From: an uncultured Marvinbryantia sp. | GTDB lineage: Bacteria > Bacillota > Clostridia > Lachnospirales > Lachnospiraceae | NCBI RefSeq assembly: GCF_905201705.1 | Contig: NZ_CAJKOX010000016.1 | Location: forward strand, 1 to 64,000 | DNA length: 64,000 nt | Direction of reading: 5' to 3' | Shown here: piece after piece, positions 51,647 through 59,226 of the stretch | How the letters are laid out: every line of letters starts with the position of its first letter | Numbering within the stretch: the stretch's first letter is position 1 | Notes under the pieces: generated by a model | Told to the model about the DNA's origin: nothing | The model's input: the letters and a program-made list of their open reading frames with translations, nothing else | The model's database searches: none | Position numbers and translations under genes: made by a program

Positions 51647-53506
51647 ATGAAAAGAAAACAGCTTTGGAAAAAAATATCATATATTGCTGTTTCAGGAATG
51701 CTTGCCGTATCCGTACCGGCAACGGCGGTGCGGGTACCGGTGTCGGCTGAGGAAACAGAGGGGCAGGAGACGGTAAAGAAGGACCAGGAGCAAAGCGCGG
51801 AGCCGCTGCAGACAGATCCACCGCAAGCGGATCCGCCGCAGACAGACCCGCCGCAGACAGATCCGCCACAGACGGATCCGCCACAAACAGATCCACCACA
51901 GACGGACCCGCCGCAGACAGACCCGCCGCAGACAGATCCACCACAGACGGATCCACCGCAGACGGATCCGCCGCAAACGGATCCCATACAGACAGAACCG
52001 CCGCAGACGGATGAACCGCAGACGCCGGGTTCAGAGCCGGAAACGGGTTCCGCGGAAACGCCCTCCGAGTCGGAAACGGGAGCGCCGGTTACAGAGCCGG
52101 AGACAGAGTCTGACTCCGGGACGGAGCACACGGAAACAGAGGATGGCGAAACAGAGAGCGGCAGTGAAACAGAATCGCAGTCCGGGACGGAAACGGAATC
52201 GGAGGCTGAGTCGGAATCGGAGGCTGAGTCGGAGAGTGAGGATCATTCGCAGAAGAATGCGAACTGGGAGACGAATATCATTGCCAGCAATGCGGCTTAT
52301 CTCGGACAGCTTTCCAGTCTCTATGGCATCAGCTTTTCGGACGGCTTCGGCAGTCTCTGCAGCGAGGTGGAGGCGGCGTTTGCGCAGACGCTCGCCGACC
52401 CGGAGAATTTTCATGCCTCCAACTGGAAGGACGTCTTTGCGGTGTTTGTTTACGAGTTAAAGCAGAGAACCGGCTCCGGCGCGATAACGCCGGATGCCCG
52501 TGCGCTTCTGCTGGAGATCTTCACGGAGATGAACGAGCCGGAAAGAGACGTGCAGGAGGTGTCCGGACCGGATATTTCCGAGGTATTTGTGGAGGAATAC
52601 TCCATTGAGGACGAGCTGGCAGCCGTGGACGCGCAGGAGGAGCTGCTGCTTGCCGGATGCAGCACCCAAATAGGCGGGATGGCAGAGCTTATGCGTGCAT
52701 CCATTAAGGAGCGTGCCGAGCAGCAGAGAGAAACGCTGCGCGAGGAAAAAAAGGAACAGATGGATGCGGCGCGCTATGAGAAGTGGCTGAGACTTCGTCA
52801 GGAGAGCGAGCTGCAGGCGGATGGACAGGCTGCGGAGACTGTGGAAACGTATTCTGCGGCGGAGCTTGTCCCGGCGACGATTGACGATTATGTGCGAAGA
52901 AACGGCATTGACAGCGCAGGGGCGGCGGAAATGCAGTCCTACGCATCCGCGCAGTGTCTGCAGCTTTGCGCGATCGCCAGCGCGGCGCCGCAGATCGTGC
53001 GCGCATCGGTTGGAGATGATATTTCTGATGCACGTGTACAGATCGTCACGGCGGCATATAGCCTGGTCGGAAAGGTCGGCTATTTCTGGGGCGGCAAATC
53101 CTTTGTGTTCGGGTGGGACAGCAGATGGGGTTCTCCCGCGCAGGTGACGGCGGACGGCAGTACCTCGACCGGTATGACGAGAGGATACGGTCTGGACTGC
53201 AGCGGCTTTACGCTGTACTGCTATTACAATGGTCTGGGCGGTTCCGATGCGGGTATCGGCGGACACACGACAAGCCAGTGGAATGCTTCCGTGATGGTGG
53301 ACCAGATCAACGCAGGACCGGGAGATCTTGTATTTTACGGCGGCCCGGAGCGCGGCGACATGAACCATGTCGGACTGGTGGTCGGAAAGTCGGCGGACGG
53401 CGGCCTGATCGTTGCGCACTGCTCATCCAGTCAGAATGGCGTGGTAGTCGGCGAGGCATGGAGTTCCGGTTTCCGGTATGTGCGGACAGTGCCGGGACTT
53501 TCGTAG
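51647..53506 (+). CDS. NlpC/P60 cell-wall hydrolase with Pro/Gln/Thr repeat spacer
   Basis: The 619-residue secreted protein has a signal peptide (KKISYIAVSGMLAVSVPATA), 14 DPPQT-type repeats at about 57-126, a Glu/Ser/Thr-rich acidic spacer to about 205, a helical central domain (205-460) and a C-terminal NlpC/P60 peptidase: AYSLVGKVGYFWGG, catalytic Cys in GLDCSGFTLYCYYNG near 517, His in DMNHVGLVVG near 572, and IVAHCSSS. It probably cuts peptidoglycan stem peptides. The repeats may span the wall. ATG 51647 is preceded by AGGAG at an unusually long 13-base distance; TTG 51635 is an alternative. Confidence 0.88.
   Translation: MKRKQLWKKISYIAVSGMLAVSVPATAVRVPVSAEETEGQETVKKDQEQSAEPLQTDPPQADPPQTDPPQTDPPQTDPPQTDPPQTDPPQTDPPQTDPPQTDPPQTDPPQTDPIQTEPPQTDEPQTPGSEPETGSAETPSESETGAPVTEPETESDSGTEHTETEDGETESGSETESQSGTETESEAESESEAESESEDHSQKNANWETNIIASNAAYLGQLSSLYGISFSDGFGSLCSEVEAAFAQTLADPENFHASNWKDVFAVFVYELKQRTGSGAITPDARALLLEIFTEMNEPERDVQEVSGPDISEVFVEEYSIEDELAAVDAQEELLLAGCSTQIGGMAELMRASIKERAEQQRETLREEKKEQMDAARYEKWLRLRQESELQADGQAAETVETYSAAELVPATIDDYVRRNGIDSAGAAEMQSYASAQCLQLCAIASAAPQIVRASVGDDISDARVQIVTAAYSLVGKVGYFWGGKSFVFGWDSRWGSPAQVTADGSTSTGMTRGYGLDCSGFTLYCYYNGLGGSDAGIGGHTTSQWNASVMVDQINAGPGDLVFYGGPERGDMNHVGLVVGKSADGGLIVAHCSSSQNGVVVGEAWSSGFRYVRTVPGLS
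51815..52024 (+). repeat. 15-bp coding repeats encoding DPPQT
   Basis: Fourteen 15-bp units encode D-P-P-Q-T with small changes (QA, IQ, EP). Near-identical DNA copies make length variation likely. On the other strand they create a false Cys/Gly/Ser repeat frame. Confidence 0.95.
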
Positions 53507-53593
53507 GATCTTTGTGCGGCGCCTGATCGTGTTGTGACAGGAGTTTTCATCGAAATAATACATGATATTGATGTTTTTAATTCATGATGCTGG

Positions 53594-53627
53594 AGCGGGT
53601 TTTTTGTTGACAAACAAAAAGCCCGCT
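53594..53627. terminator. 15-bp hairpin: terminator of the NlpC/P60 gene carrying a -35 element
   Basis: Arms 53594-53608 and 53613-53627 pair (one G-U) around GACA. A run of six T follows at 53635-53640, so it can end transcription from upstream. The loop and left arm also contain TTGACA, the -35 of the glnA promoter. Confidence 0.8.
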
Positions 53628-53635
53628 GTTATCAT
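53607..53635 (+). promoter_or_regulatory. glnA promoter inside an inverted repeat
   Basis: TTGACA (53607-53612) and TATCAT (53630-53635) have a 17-bp spacer. The predicted start near 53642 is the first base of the hexaloop hairpin described next. Confidence 0.7.
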
Positions 53636-53641
53636 TTTTTC

Positions 53642-53692
53642 AGAACAAAGGCGTTCTTACAAAAGGGTATAGAATGCCTTTTTCTGTTTTTT
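53642..53692 (+). promoter_or_regulatory. glnA leader: hexaloop hairpin competing with a terminator (ANTAR-type attenuator)
   Basis: A 5-bp hairpin AGAAC/GTTCT (53642-53646 and 53653-53657) encloses the hexaloop AAAGGC with A at position 1 and G at position 4, the pattern bound by ANTAR proteins such as EutV. Its loop and 3' arm are also the left arm of an 11-bp terminator (53647-53657 with 53671-53681) followed by TTCTGTTTTTT. The two structures exclude each other. A weaker second hairpin TAC/GTA with hexaloop AAAAGG lies at 53658-53669 but lacks G at position 4. An ANTAR protein is encoded just after glnA. Confidence 0.65.
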
Positions 53693-53720
53693 AATAGGAT
53701 TTAAAGGAGTGGATTTAAGG

Positions 53721-55049
53721 ATGGGATATACGAAGGAAGATGTGATCAGACTGGTGCAGGAAGAGGATGTGGAGTTTATCCGCCTGCAGTTTACCGACAT
53801 TTTCGGGACATTAAAAAATATAGCGATCACGGCGAGCCAGCTTGAACGGGCGCTGGATAACAAGTGCATGTTTGACGGCTCGTCGATCGAGGGATTTGTA
53901 CGCATAGAGGAATCAGATATGTATCTGCACCCCGATCTGGATACCTTTGCGATTTTTCCGTGGCGGCCGCAGCAGGGCAAGGTGGCGCGGTTAATCTGTG
54001 ATATTTATCGTCCGGACGGCACCGCGTTTGAGGGAGATCCGCGCTACGTGCTGAAGCGTGTGCTGAAAGAGGCAGAGGAGATGGGCTATCAGTTTGACGT
54101 GGGACCGGAGTGTGAGTTTTTCCTCTACCACACGGACGACAACGGGCAGCCGACCACCATCACGCACGAGAAAGCGGGCTATTTTGATCTCGGTCCGGTA
54201 GATCTCGGCGAGAATGCACGGCGCGATATGGTGCTGACACTGGAGACGATGGGCTTTGAGATCGAGTCGTCCCACCACGAGGTGGCGCCTGCGCAGCATG
54301 AGATTGATTTTAGATATGATGACGCGCTGACAACAGCGGATAATATCATGACCTTTAAGCTGACAGTGAAAACGATCGCGAAGCGTCACGGACTGCACGC
54401 CACCTTTATGCCGAAGCCGAAGGCGGGCATCAACGGTTCCGGTATGCATATTAATATGTCACTTTCCAGGGATGGAAAAAATATTTTTGCAGACCCGGAG
54501 GATGAGGTGGGGCTGAGCCGGGAGGCGTATTATTTCATCGGCGGATTGATGAAGCATATCCACTGCATGACGGCGATCACAAATCCGATCGTAAATTCCT
54601 ACAAGCGCCTGGTGCCGGGGTTTGAGGCGCCGGTCTACGTGGCGTGGTCGGCGCATAACCGTTCCCCGCTCATCCGCATTCCGGGCATCCGCACGGAGGG
54701 AACGCGCATCGAGCTGCGCTGTCCGGATCCGTCCAGCAATCCGTATCTGGTGCTGGCAGTCTGCCTTGCAGCAGGACTGGACGGAATTAAGAATCAGATC
54801 ATGCCGCCCGCGCAGGTGGAGCGGAATATTTTTGAGATGACGGACAGGGAGCGGAAAGAGCTTGGCATCACAACGCTGCCGGATAACCTGCTTACGGCGG
54901 TGGAGGCGATGGAGAGCGACGAGCTGATCTGCAAAGTGCTTGGCGAACATATTGCAAAAAATTATTGCCAGGCGAAGCGCAGCGAGTGGGCGCAGTACAG
55001 CAGGAATGTCACAGAGTGGGAGCTTGAACAATATCTCTACCGGATTTAA
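53721..55049 (+). CDS. glnA: Glutamine synthetase type I
   Basis: GlnA joins ammonia to glutamate with ATP. The 442-residue protein shows FTDIFGTLKNIAI, MFDGSSIEGFVRIEESDMYL near 57, GPECEFFLY, the ATP-site KPKAGINGSGMHINMSL near 236, and NPYLVLAVCLAAGLDGI. The length fits the Firmicutes alpha-type that lacks the adenylylation insert. ATG 53721 sits behind AAAGGAGTGGATTTAAGG; a GTG at 53709 would add four codons. The leader appears to be an attenuator and the ANTAR gene follows at 43 bases. Confidence 0.95.
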   Translation: MGYTKEDVIRLVQEEDVEFIRLQFTDIFGTLKNIAITASQLERALDNKCMFDGSSIEGFVRIEESDMYLHPDLDTFAIFPWRPQQGKVARLICDIYRPDGTAFEGDPRYVLKRVLKEAEEMGYQFDVGPECEFFLYHTDDNGQPTTITHEKAGYFDLGPVDLGENARRDMVLTLETMGFEIESSHHEVAPAQHEIDFRYDDALTTADNIMTFKLTVKTIAKRHGLHATFMPKPKAGINGSGMHINMSLSRDGKNIFADPEDEVGLSREAYYFIGGLMKHIHCMTAITNPIVNSYKRLVPGFEAPVYVAWSAHNRSPLIRIPGIRTEGTRIELRCPDPSSNPYLVLAVCLAAGLDGIKNQIMPPAQVERNIFEMTDRERKELGITTLPDNLLTAVEAMESDELICKVLGEHIAKNYCQAKRSEWAQYSRNVTEWELEQYLYRI

Positions 55050-55091
55050 ATTCTGTTTTTATTGAAAAAATAAGAACAGGGGGTGGAGAGA

Positions 55092-55640
55092 TTGGTAAGT
55101 ATCATTGTGGTATTCCCGAAGGCGGAGGATGCGAAAAATATCCGCAATATCCTTGTCCGCAGCGGGTACCGGGTGGCTGCCGTATGCACCAGCGGAGCGC
55201 AGGTCCTGCAGGTCGCTGACCGCATCGGAGAAGGCATCGTCGTGTGCGGCTATAAATTCACCGATATGCTTTACAGTCAGCTTCTGGAGGATATCCCGGA
55301 CAGCTTTGAGATGCTGCTGATCGCCTCGCGGAGCGTCCTGGAGTCGTGCGACGACCGGAGCGTCGTCTGCCTGGCGCTTCCGCTGAAGATTCATGATCTT
55401 GCGAATACGGTGGAAATGATCATGGGAAATCTTCTTCGAAAGAAAAAGAAGCGCAGACAGCAGCCGAAGGTGCGCTCGGAGGAGGAGATGAAACTGATCG
55501 CGGACGCGAAAAAGCTTTTGATGGAGCGCAACAGCATGACGGAGGAGGAGGCGCACCGCTATATGCAGAAATGCAGCATGGACAGCGGCACCAATATTGT
55601 GGAGACGGCGCAGATGGTATTCACGCTGATGAAATATTAA
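55092..55640 (+). CDS. ANTAR-domain antiterminator with degenerate receiver
   Basis: The 182-residue protein has a receiver-like N-terminal domain (MVSIIVVFPKAEDAKNIRNIL) and a C-terminal ANTAR RNA-binding domain at about 127-181 (LIADAKKLLMERNSMTEEEAHRYMQKCSM...VETAQMVFTL), joined by a KKKKRR linker. The usual phospho-acceptor Asp is not seen: the strand reads GIVVCGYKFTD with Gly at that place. Activity is therefore probably controlled by a ligand or partner rather than phosphorylation. Next to glnA, it is the likely reader of the glnA leader. I chose TTG 55092 (family N-terminus MVSII) behind GGGGGTGGAG; GTG 55083 is possible. Confidence 0.88.
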   Translation: MVSIIVVFPKAEDAKNIRNILVRSGYRVAAVCTSGAQVLQVADRIGEGIVVCGYKFTDMLYSQLLEDIPDSFEMLLIASRSVLESCDDRSVVCLALPLKIHDLANTVEMIMGNLLRKKKKRRQQPKVRSEEEMKLIADAKKLLMERNSMTEEEAHRYMQKCSMDSGTNIVETAQMVFTLMKY

Positions 55641-55712
55641 GAAACTGCTCGGGTGGTCTGCAGCTTGCAGGCGAAGAGATGCAGGAAACAGGCAGGTTGG
55701 GAGGATAATTGC

Positions 55713-56546
55713 ATGAAGTTTACAAAAATGCATGGAATCGGCAACGATTACGTTTATGTTAATTGTTTTAAGGAGACGGTGGACGATCCGGCAAAGACAG
55801 CCGTTTTCGTCAGTGACCGTCATTTCGGGATCGGCTCCGACGGGCTGATCCTGATCAAGCCGTCTGAGGTTGCGGACGGAAAGATGGAGATGTACAACGC
55901 CGACGGCTCACAGGGGGCGATGTGCGGGAACGGCATCCGCTGTGTGGCGAAATATATGTATGATTACGGGATCACGGATAAAACCAGCATCAGTGTGGAG
56001 ACGAAGAGCGGCATTAAATACCTTGACCTCACGGTGGAGAACGGAAAGGTCTCTGCTGTTAGGGTGAATATGGGCTCTCCGGTTCTGCAGGCGGCCGCCA
56101 TACCGGCAGTTTCTGAAAAGGAGACGGTGATTGACGAGCCGGTGACGGTGAACGGCAGAGAGTGGCGGCTTACCTGTGTTTCTATGGGCAATCCGCACGC
56201 TGTGACCTATGTGGAGGATGTGAAGCATCTGGATATTGAGAAAATCGGCCCGGAGTTTGAGCATCATCCGATGTTTCCGGACAGGGTGAATACGGAATTT
56301 GCGCATGTGATCGACCGCCATACAGTGGAAATGCGCGTGTGGGAGCGCGGCTCTGGCGAGACGCTTGCCTGCGGTACCGGGGCGTGCGCGACGGCGGTTG
56401 CCTCTGTTCTGAATGGCTATACGGAGGATGAGGTGACGGTGAAGCTTCTGGGTGGCGACCTGAAAATTTTCTGGGACAGAAAGGAAAATAACGTCTACAT
56501 GACTGGAAGTGCGACGACGGTATTTGACGGGGAAATTGCGCTTTGA
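55713..56546 (+). CDS. dapF: Diaminopimelate epimerase
   Basis: DapF converts LL- to meso-diaminopimelate for lysine and peptidoglycan. The 277-residue protein begins MKFTKMHGIGNDYVYV and has the two catalytic cysteines in MCGNGIRCVAKY near 72 and LACGTGACATAVA near 220. ATG 55713 follows TTGGGAGGATAATTGC. It is followed by dapL, which makes its substrate. Confidence 0.96.
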   Translation: MKFTKMHGIGNDYVYVNCFKETVDDPAKTAVFVSDRHFGIGSDGLILIKPSEVADGKMEMYNADGSQGAMCGNGIRCVAKYMYDYGITDKTSISVETKSGIKYLDLTVENGKVSAVRVNMGSPVLQAAAIPAVSEKETVIDEPVTVNGREWRLTCVSMGNPHAVTYVEDVKHLDIEKIGPEFEHHPMFPDRVNTEFAHVIDRHTVEMRVWERGSGETLACGTGACATAVASVLNGYTEDEVTVKLLGGDLKIFWDRKENNVYMTGSATTVFDGEIAL

Positions 56547-56649
56547 CGTCATGCATTAAGACGGCGGGAATGTCGGGAAGTTGTTTAAAAAGGACAGCGG
56601 AGACGGCAGGAAAAGAATAGATTCATACAGGGGAAAAGGAGACGGGAAT

Positions 56650-57864
56650 ATGGCAAAGGTAAATGACAATTATTTAAAGCTGCCGGGCAGTTATCTGTTT
56701 TCAACAATCGGCAAAAAGGTAGCCGCATATTCGGCGGCAAATCCGGATAAGAAGATTATCCGCTTAGGAATAGGCGATGTGACGCAGCCGCTTGCCCCGG
56801 CAATTATCACGGCGCTGCACGGCGCGGTGGATGAGATGGCGAAGGCGGAGACTTTCCATGGATATGCGCCGGATCTGGGCTATGAATTTTTGAGAAATGC
56901 GATCGCAAAAAATGATTACGCAGACCGCGGCTGTGACATCGCGGCGGATGAAATTTTCGTGTCGGATGGCGCAAAGTGTGATTCGGCGAACATTCAGGAG
57001 ATTTTCAGTCTGGACAACAAGATCGCAGTCTGCGATCCGGTGTATCCGGTGTATGTGGATTCCAATGTGATGGCGGGCAGAACCGGTACCTGGGATCCGC
57101 AGACGGAGACCTGGAGCGACGTCATCTATATGCCGTGCACGGCGGAAAATCATTTTGCGCCGGAGCTTCCCTCCGAGACGCCGGATCTGATTTACCTGTG
57201 CTTTCCGAACAACCCGACCGGCTCCACGATCACAAAGGAGGAGCTGCAGGTCTGGGTGGACTATGCAAATAATGTGGGCGCGATCATTATCTACGACGCG
57301 GCTTACGAGGCGTATATTTCGGAGGAGGATGTGCCGCACTCCATTTATGAGTGCGAGGGCGCGCGAACCTGTGCGATCGAACTGCGCAGCTTCTCGAAGA
57401 ATGCCGGCTTCACCGGCGTGCGCCTTGGATTTACCGTTGTTCCGAAGGAATTAAAGGCGGGCGGCACCAATCTGCATCCGCTGTGGGCGCGGCGCCACGG
57501 TACGAAATATAACGGAGCGCCTTACATTGTGCAGCGCGCGGGCGAGGCGGTCTACTCCCCGGAGGGAAAGGCGCAGCTTAAAGAGCAGGTGGCGTATTAT
57601 ATGAAAAATGCCGCCGCTATTTACGATGGACTGAGCGAGATGGGCTATACGGTATCCGGCGGCATCAACGCGCCGTATATCTGGCTGAAAACACCGGACA
57701 ACATGAGTTCCTGGGAATTCTTTGATTATCTTCTGGAAAAAGCAAACGTGGTCGGCACGCCCGGCTCCGGCTTCGGACCGAGCGGGGAGGGATATTTCAG
57801 GCTCACCGCGTTCGGCAGCTACGAGAATACAGTGGCGGCGCTTGAACGGATCAGAAGGATGTAA
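56650..57864 (+). CDS. dapL: LL-diaminopimelate aminotransferase
   Basis: DapL makes LL-diaminopimelate directly from tetrahydrodipicolinate, bypassing the acylated route. The 404-residue fold-type I PLP enzyme shows IIRLGIGDVTQPLAPAII near 37, FHGYAPDLGYEFLRNAI, CFPNNPTGSTIT near 188, and the PLP lysine in RSFSKNAGFTGVRLGF near 248. ATG 56650 lies behind AAAAGGAGACGGGAAT. It forms an operon with dapF. Confidence 0.96.
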   Translation: MAKVNDNYLKLPGSYLFSTIGKKVAAYSAANPDKKIIRLGIGDVTQPLAPAIITALHGAVDEMAKAETFHGYAPDLGYEFLRNAIAKNDYADRGCDIAADEIFVSDGAKCDSANIQEIFSLDNKIAVCDPVYPVYVDSNVMAGRTGTWDPQTETWSDVIYMPCTAENHFAPELPSETPDLIYLCFPNNPTGSTITKEELQVWVDYANNVGAIIIYDAAYEAYISEEDVPHSIYECEGARTCAIELRSFSKNAGFTGVRLGFTVVPKELKAGGTNLHPLWARRHGTKYNGAPYIVQRAGEAVYSPEGKAQLKEQVAYYMKNAAAIYDGLSEMGYTVSGGINAPYIWLKTPDNMSSWEFFDYLLEKANVVGTPGSGFGPSGEGYFRLTAFGSYENTVAALERIRRM

Positions 57865-57879
57865 AAAATAGGGAGGAAC

Positions 57880-57906
57880 AGCGTCTCTTCGGAGGCGCTT
57901 TCTTTT
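57880..57906 (+). terminator. Intrinsic terminator after dapL
   Basis: An 8-bp stem with one G-U (57880-57887 and 57892-57899) closed by a TTCG tetraloop is followed by TTCTTTT. Confidence 0.85.
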
Positions 57907-57936
57907 GGCGATTTTCGGGAGGGGAGTGGCTTTTGA

Positions 57937-57965
57937 TTGATACGGCAGCCTTTTTCTGTTATGAT
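57937..57965 (+). promoter_or_regulatory. Promoter of tag overlapped by an inverted repeat
   Basis: TTGATA (57937-57942) and TATGAT (57960-57965) have a 17-bp spacer. The left arm of a 15-bp inverted repeat begins at the base after the -35 and fills most of the spacer. Confidence 0.65.
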
Positions 57966-57987
57966 GGGTGGTAGAAAAAGGCTGCCG
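57943..57987. repeat. 15-bp inverted repeat around the tag -10 element
   Basis: Arms 57943-57957 (CGGCAGCCTTTTTCT) and 57973-57987 are perfectly complementary with a 15-base loop that holds the -10. A further 7-bp hairpin (57985-57991 with 58003-58009) follows. The position suggests an operator or a transcript-start hairpin. Confidence 0.8.
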
Positions 57988-58071
57988 GACAGTTTACAAA
58001 AATGTCCGGGGCAGGGTTATCGGATAAGAGCCGGCATACGGAAATAGGATGAAACAGGGGGGAGAGACGGT

Positions 58072-58683
58072 ATGGAACGCTGTAAGTGGTGCCTGTGCAA
58101 TGAAAAAATGATAAAATACCATGATGAGGAATGGGGGATGCCGCTGCATGATGACAGGAAGCAGTTTGAATTCCTGATGATGGAAGCCATGCAGTGTGGG
58201 CTGAACTGGAATATGATGATCCAGAAGCGGGAAATATTCCGAAAATGCTTTGACGGGTTTGATTATGAAAAGGTAGCTGCCTATCAGGAAGCGGATATCC
58301 GGAGAATTATGGAGACCGAAGGGATGATACGCTCCCGGAGAAAGATCGAGGCAGTTATCCATAATGCGGCATGTTTTCTGAAAATCCGGGAAGAATGCGG
58401 CACGTTCAGTGAGTATCTGTGGAGGTTTTCAGAAGGAAAAACCATACAGTACATGGGACACCAGAAAGGGAATCTGCCTGCCAGAAACGGACTGTCGGAC
58501 ACGGTCAGTAAAGATCTGAAAAAGCGTGGGTTTAAATATCTCGGTTCTGTTACGGTGTATTCTCATCTGCAGGCTTGCGGGATCATCAATGACCATGCAG
58601 AAGGCTGTTTCCGCTATACGGAAGTGACGGCAGGTGTCCCGGTAGTCCGCAGGCGCCGTGATAAGGAAGATGATGGAGTATAG
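58072..58683 (+). CDS. tag: DNA-3-methyladenine glycosylase I
   Basis: Tag removes 3-methyladenine from alkylated DNA. The 203-residue protein begins MERCKWCLCNE, shows YHDEEWGMPLHDDRKQFEFL near 16, the aromatic pocket and helix-hairpin-helix region, and C-terminal zinc ligands in CGIINDHAEGCF near 167. Length and motifs fit the family. It is followed 24 bases later by an ACT-domain gene. Confidence 0.93.
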   Translation: MERCKWCLCNEKMIKYHDEEWGMPLHDDRKQFEFLMMEAMQCGLNWNMMIQKREIFRKCFDGFDYEKVAAYQEADIRRIMETEGMIRSRRKIEAVIHNAACFLKIREECGTFSEYLWRFSEGKTIQYMGHQKGNLPARNGLSDTVSKDLKKRGFKYLGSVTVYSHLQACGIINDHAEGCFRYTEVTAGVPVVRRRRDKEDDGV

Positions 58684-58707
58684 GATACAGGACTTTGGAG
58701 GGTTACG

Positions 58708-59073
58708 ATGGAAATAAAAAGAATAGATTATGATTTTTCTGTCTGTAAAGTGGAAGATTTTTCGATGGTAGATCCGGCACAGCCGTTTTATTTTACTGGC
58801 AGGACAGATGAAGAAAATTCACTGGTGTGCATGACAGAGAATGTTCCGAAGAATGCAACAGAACGGGATGATGGCTGGAAGGCATTCCGGATACAGGGCG
58901 TTTTGGATTTTTCCCTGATCGGTATACTTTCTAAGATATCAGCTTTGATGGCGCAGCATGATATTGGCATCTTTGCGGTATCTACTTATAATACGGATTA
59001 TATCCTGGTGAAAAGGGAAAATTATGAAAAGGCATTGCAGGTGTTTTTCAAAGCGGGATATCAGATTATTTGA
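58708..59073 (+). CDS. ACT-domain protein (ACT_7/CASTOR-like)
   Basis: The 121-residue protein has an N-terminal beta-rich part (IKRIDYDFSVCKVEDFSMV) and a C-terminal ACT domain (FSLIGILSKISALMAQHDIGIFAVSTYNTDYILVKRENYEKA). Small proteins of this kind bind amino acids or other small ligands and are widespread in Firmicutes; the ligand is unknown. It is probably co-transcribed with tag. Confidence 0.85.
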   Translation: MEIKRIDYDFSVCKVEDFSMVDPAQPFYFTGRTDEENSLVCMTENVPKNATERDDGWKAFRIQGVLDFSLIGILSKISALMAQHDIGIFAVSTYNTDYILVKRENYEKALQVFFKAGYQII

Positions 59074-59089
59074 CGGGAGGCGGTTCGTG

Positions 59090-59206
59090 ATGAAAGAGCG
59101 GAAGGAAGTTTTGGATTTTGGAATGACTTTCCCGGATGGGGAAATCAAAAGGATGATTGCAGAAAGCTATGATCTGATTGTTGGGAAAAACAGAATAAAA
59201 GTTTAA
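59090..59206 (+). pseudogene. 38-codon remnant, possibly of a MmcQ/YjbR-family gene
   Basis: ATG 59090 has a GGGAGG site and a short open frame of 38 codons. Its middle segment DFGMTFPDGEIKRMIAESYDLIVGK looks like the first and last helices of a MmcQ/YjbR protein brought together by an internal deletion. The resemblance is weak, and it could also be a true small gene. Confidence 0.35.
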
Positions 59207-59226
59207 GCTTTATGGAGGACAGTGTC

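Noticed and set aside
51815..52024. CRISPR-like short direct repeats
   Set aside because: The units are contiguous 15-bp coding repeats without spacers; no cas genes are present.
51424..52131. A minus-strand frame with many CGGSV repeats that looks like a Cys-rich protein
   Set aside because: It is the reverse reading of the DPPQT coding repeats of the NlpC/P60 gene.
53642..53720. T-box or glutamine riboswitch for glnA
   Set aside because: The leader is under 100 bases, has no T-box sequence and no conserved glutamine-RNA core that I can recognise; the hexaloop/terminator overlap explains it better.
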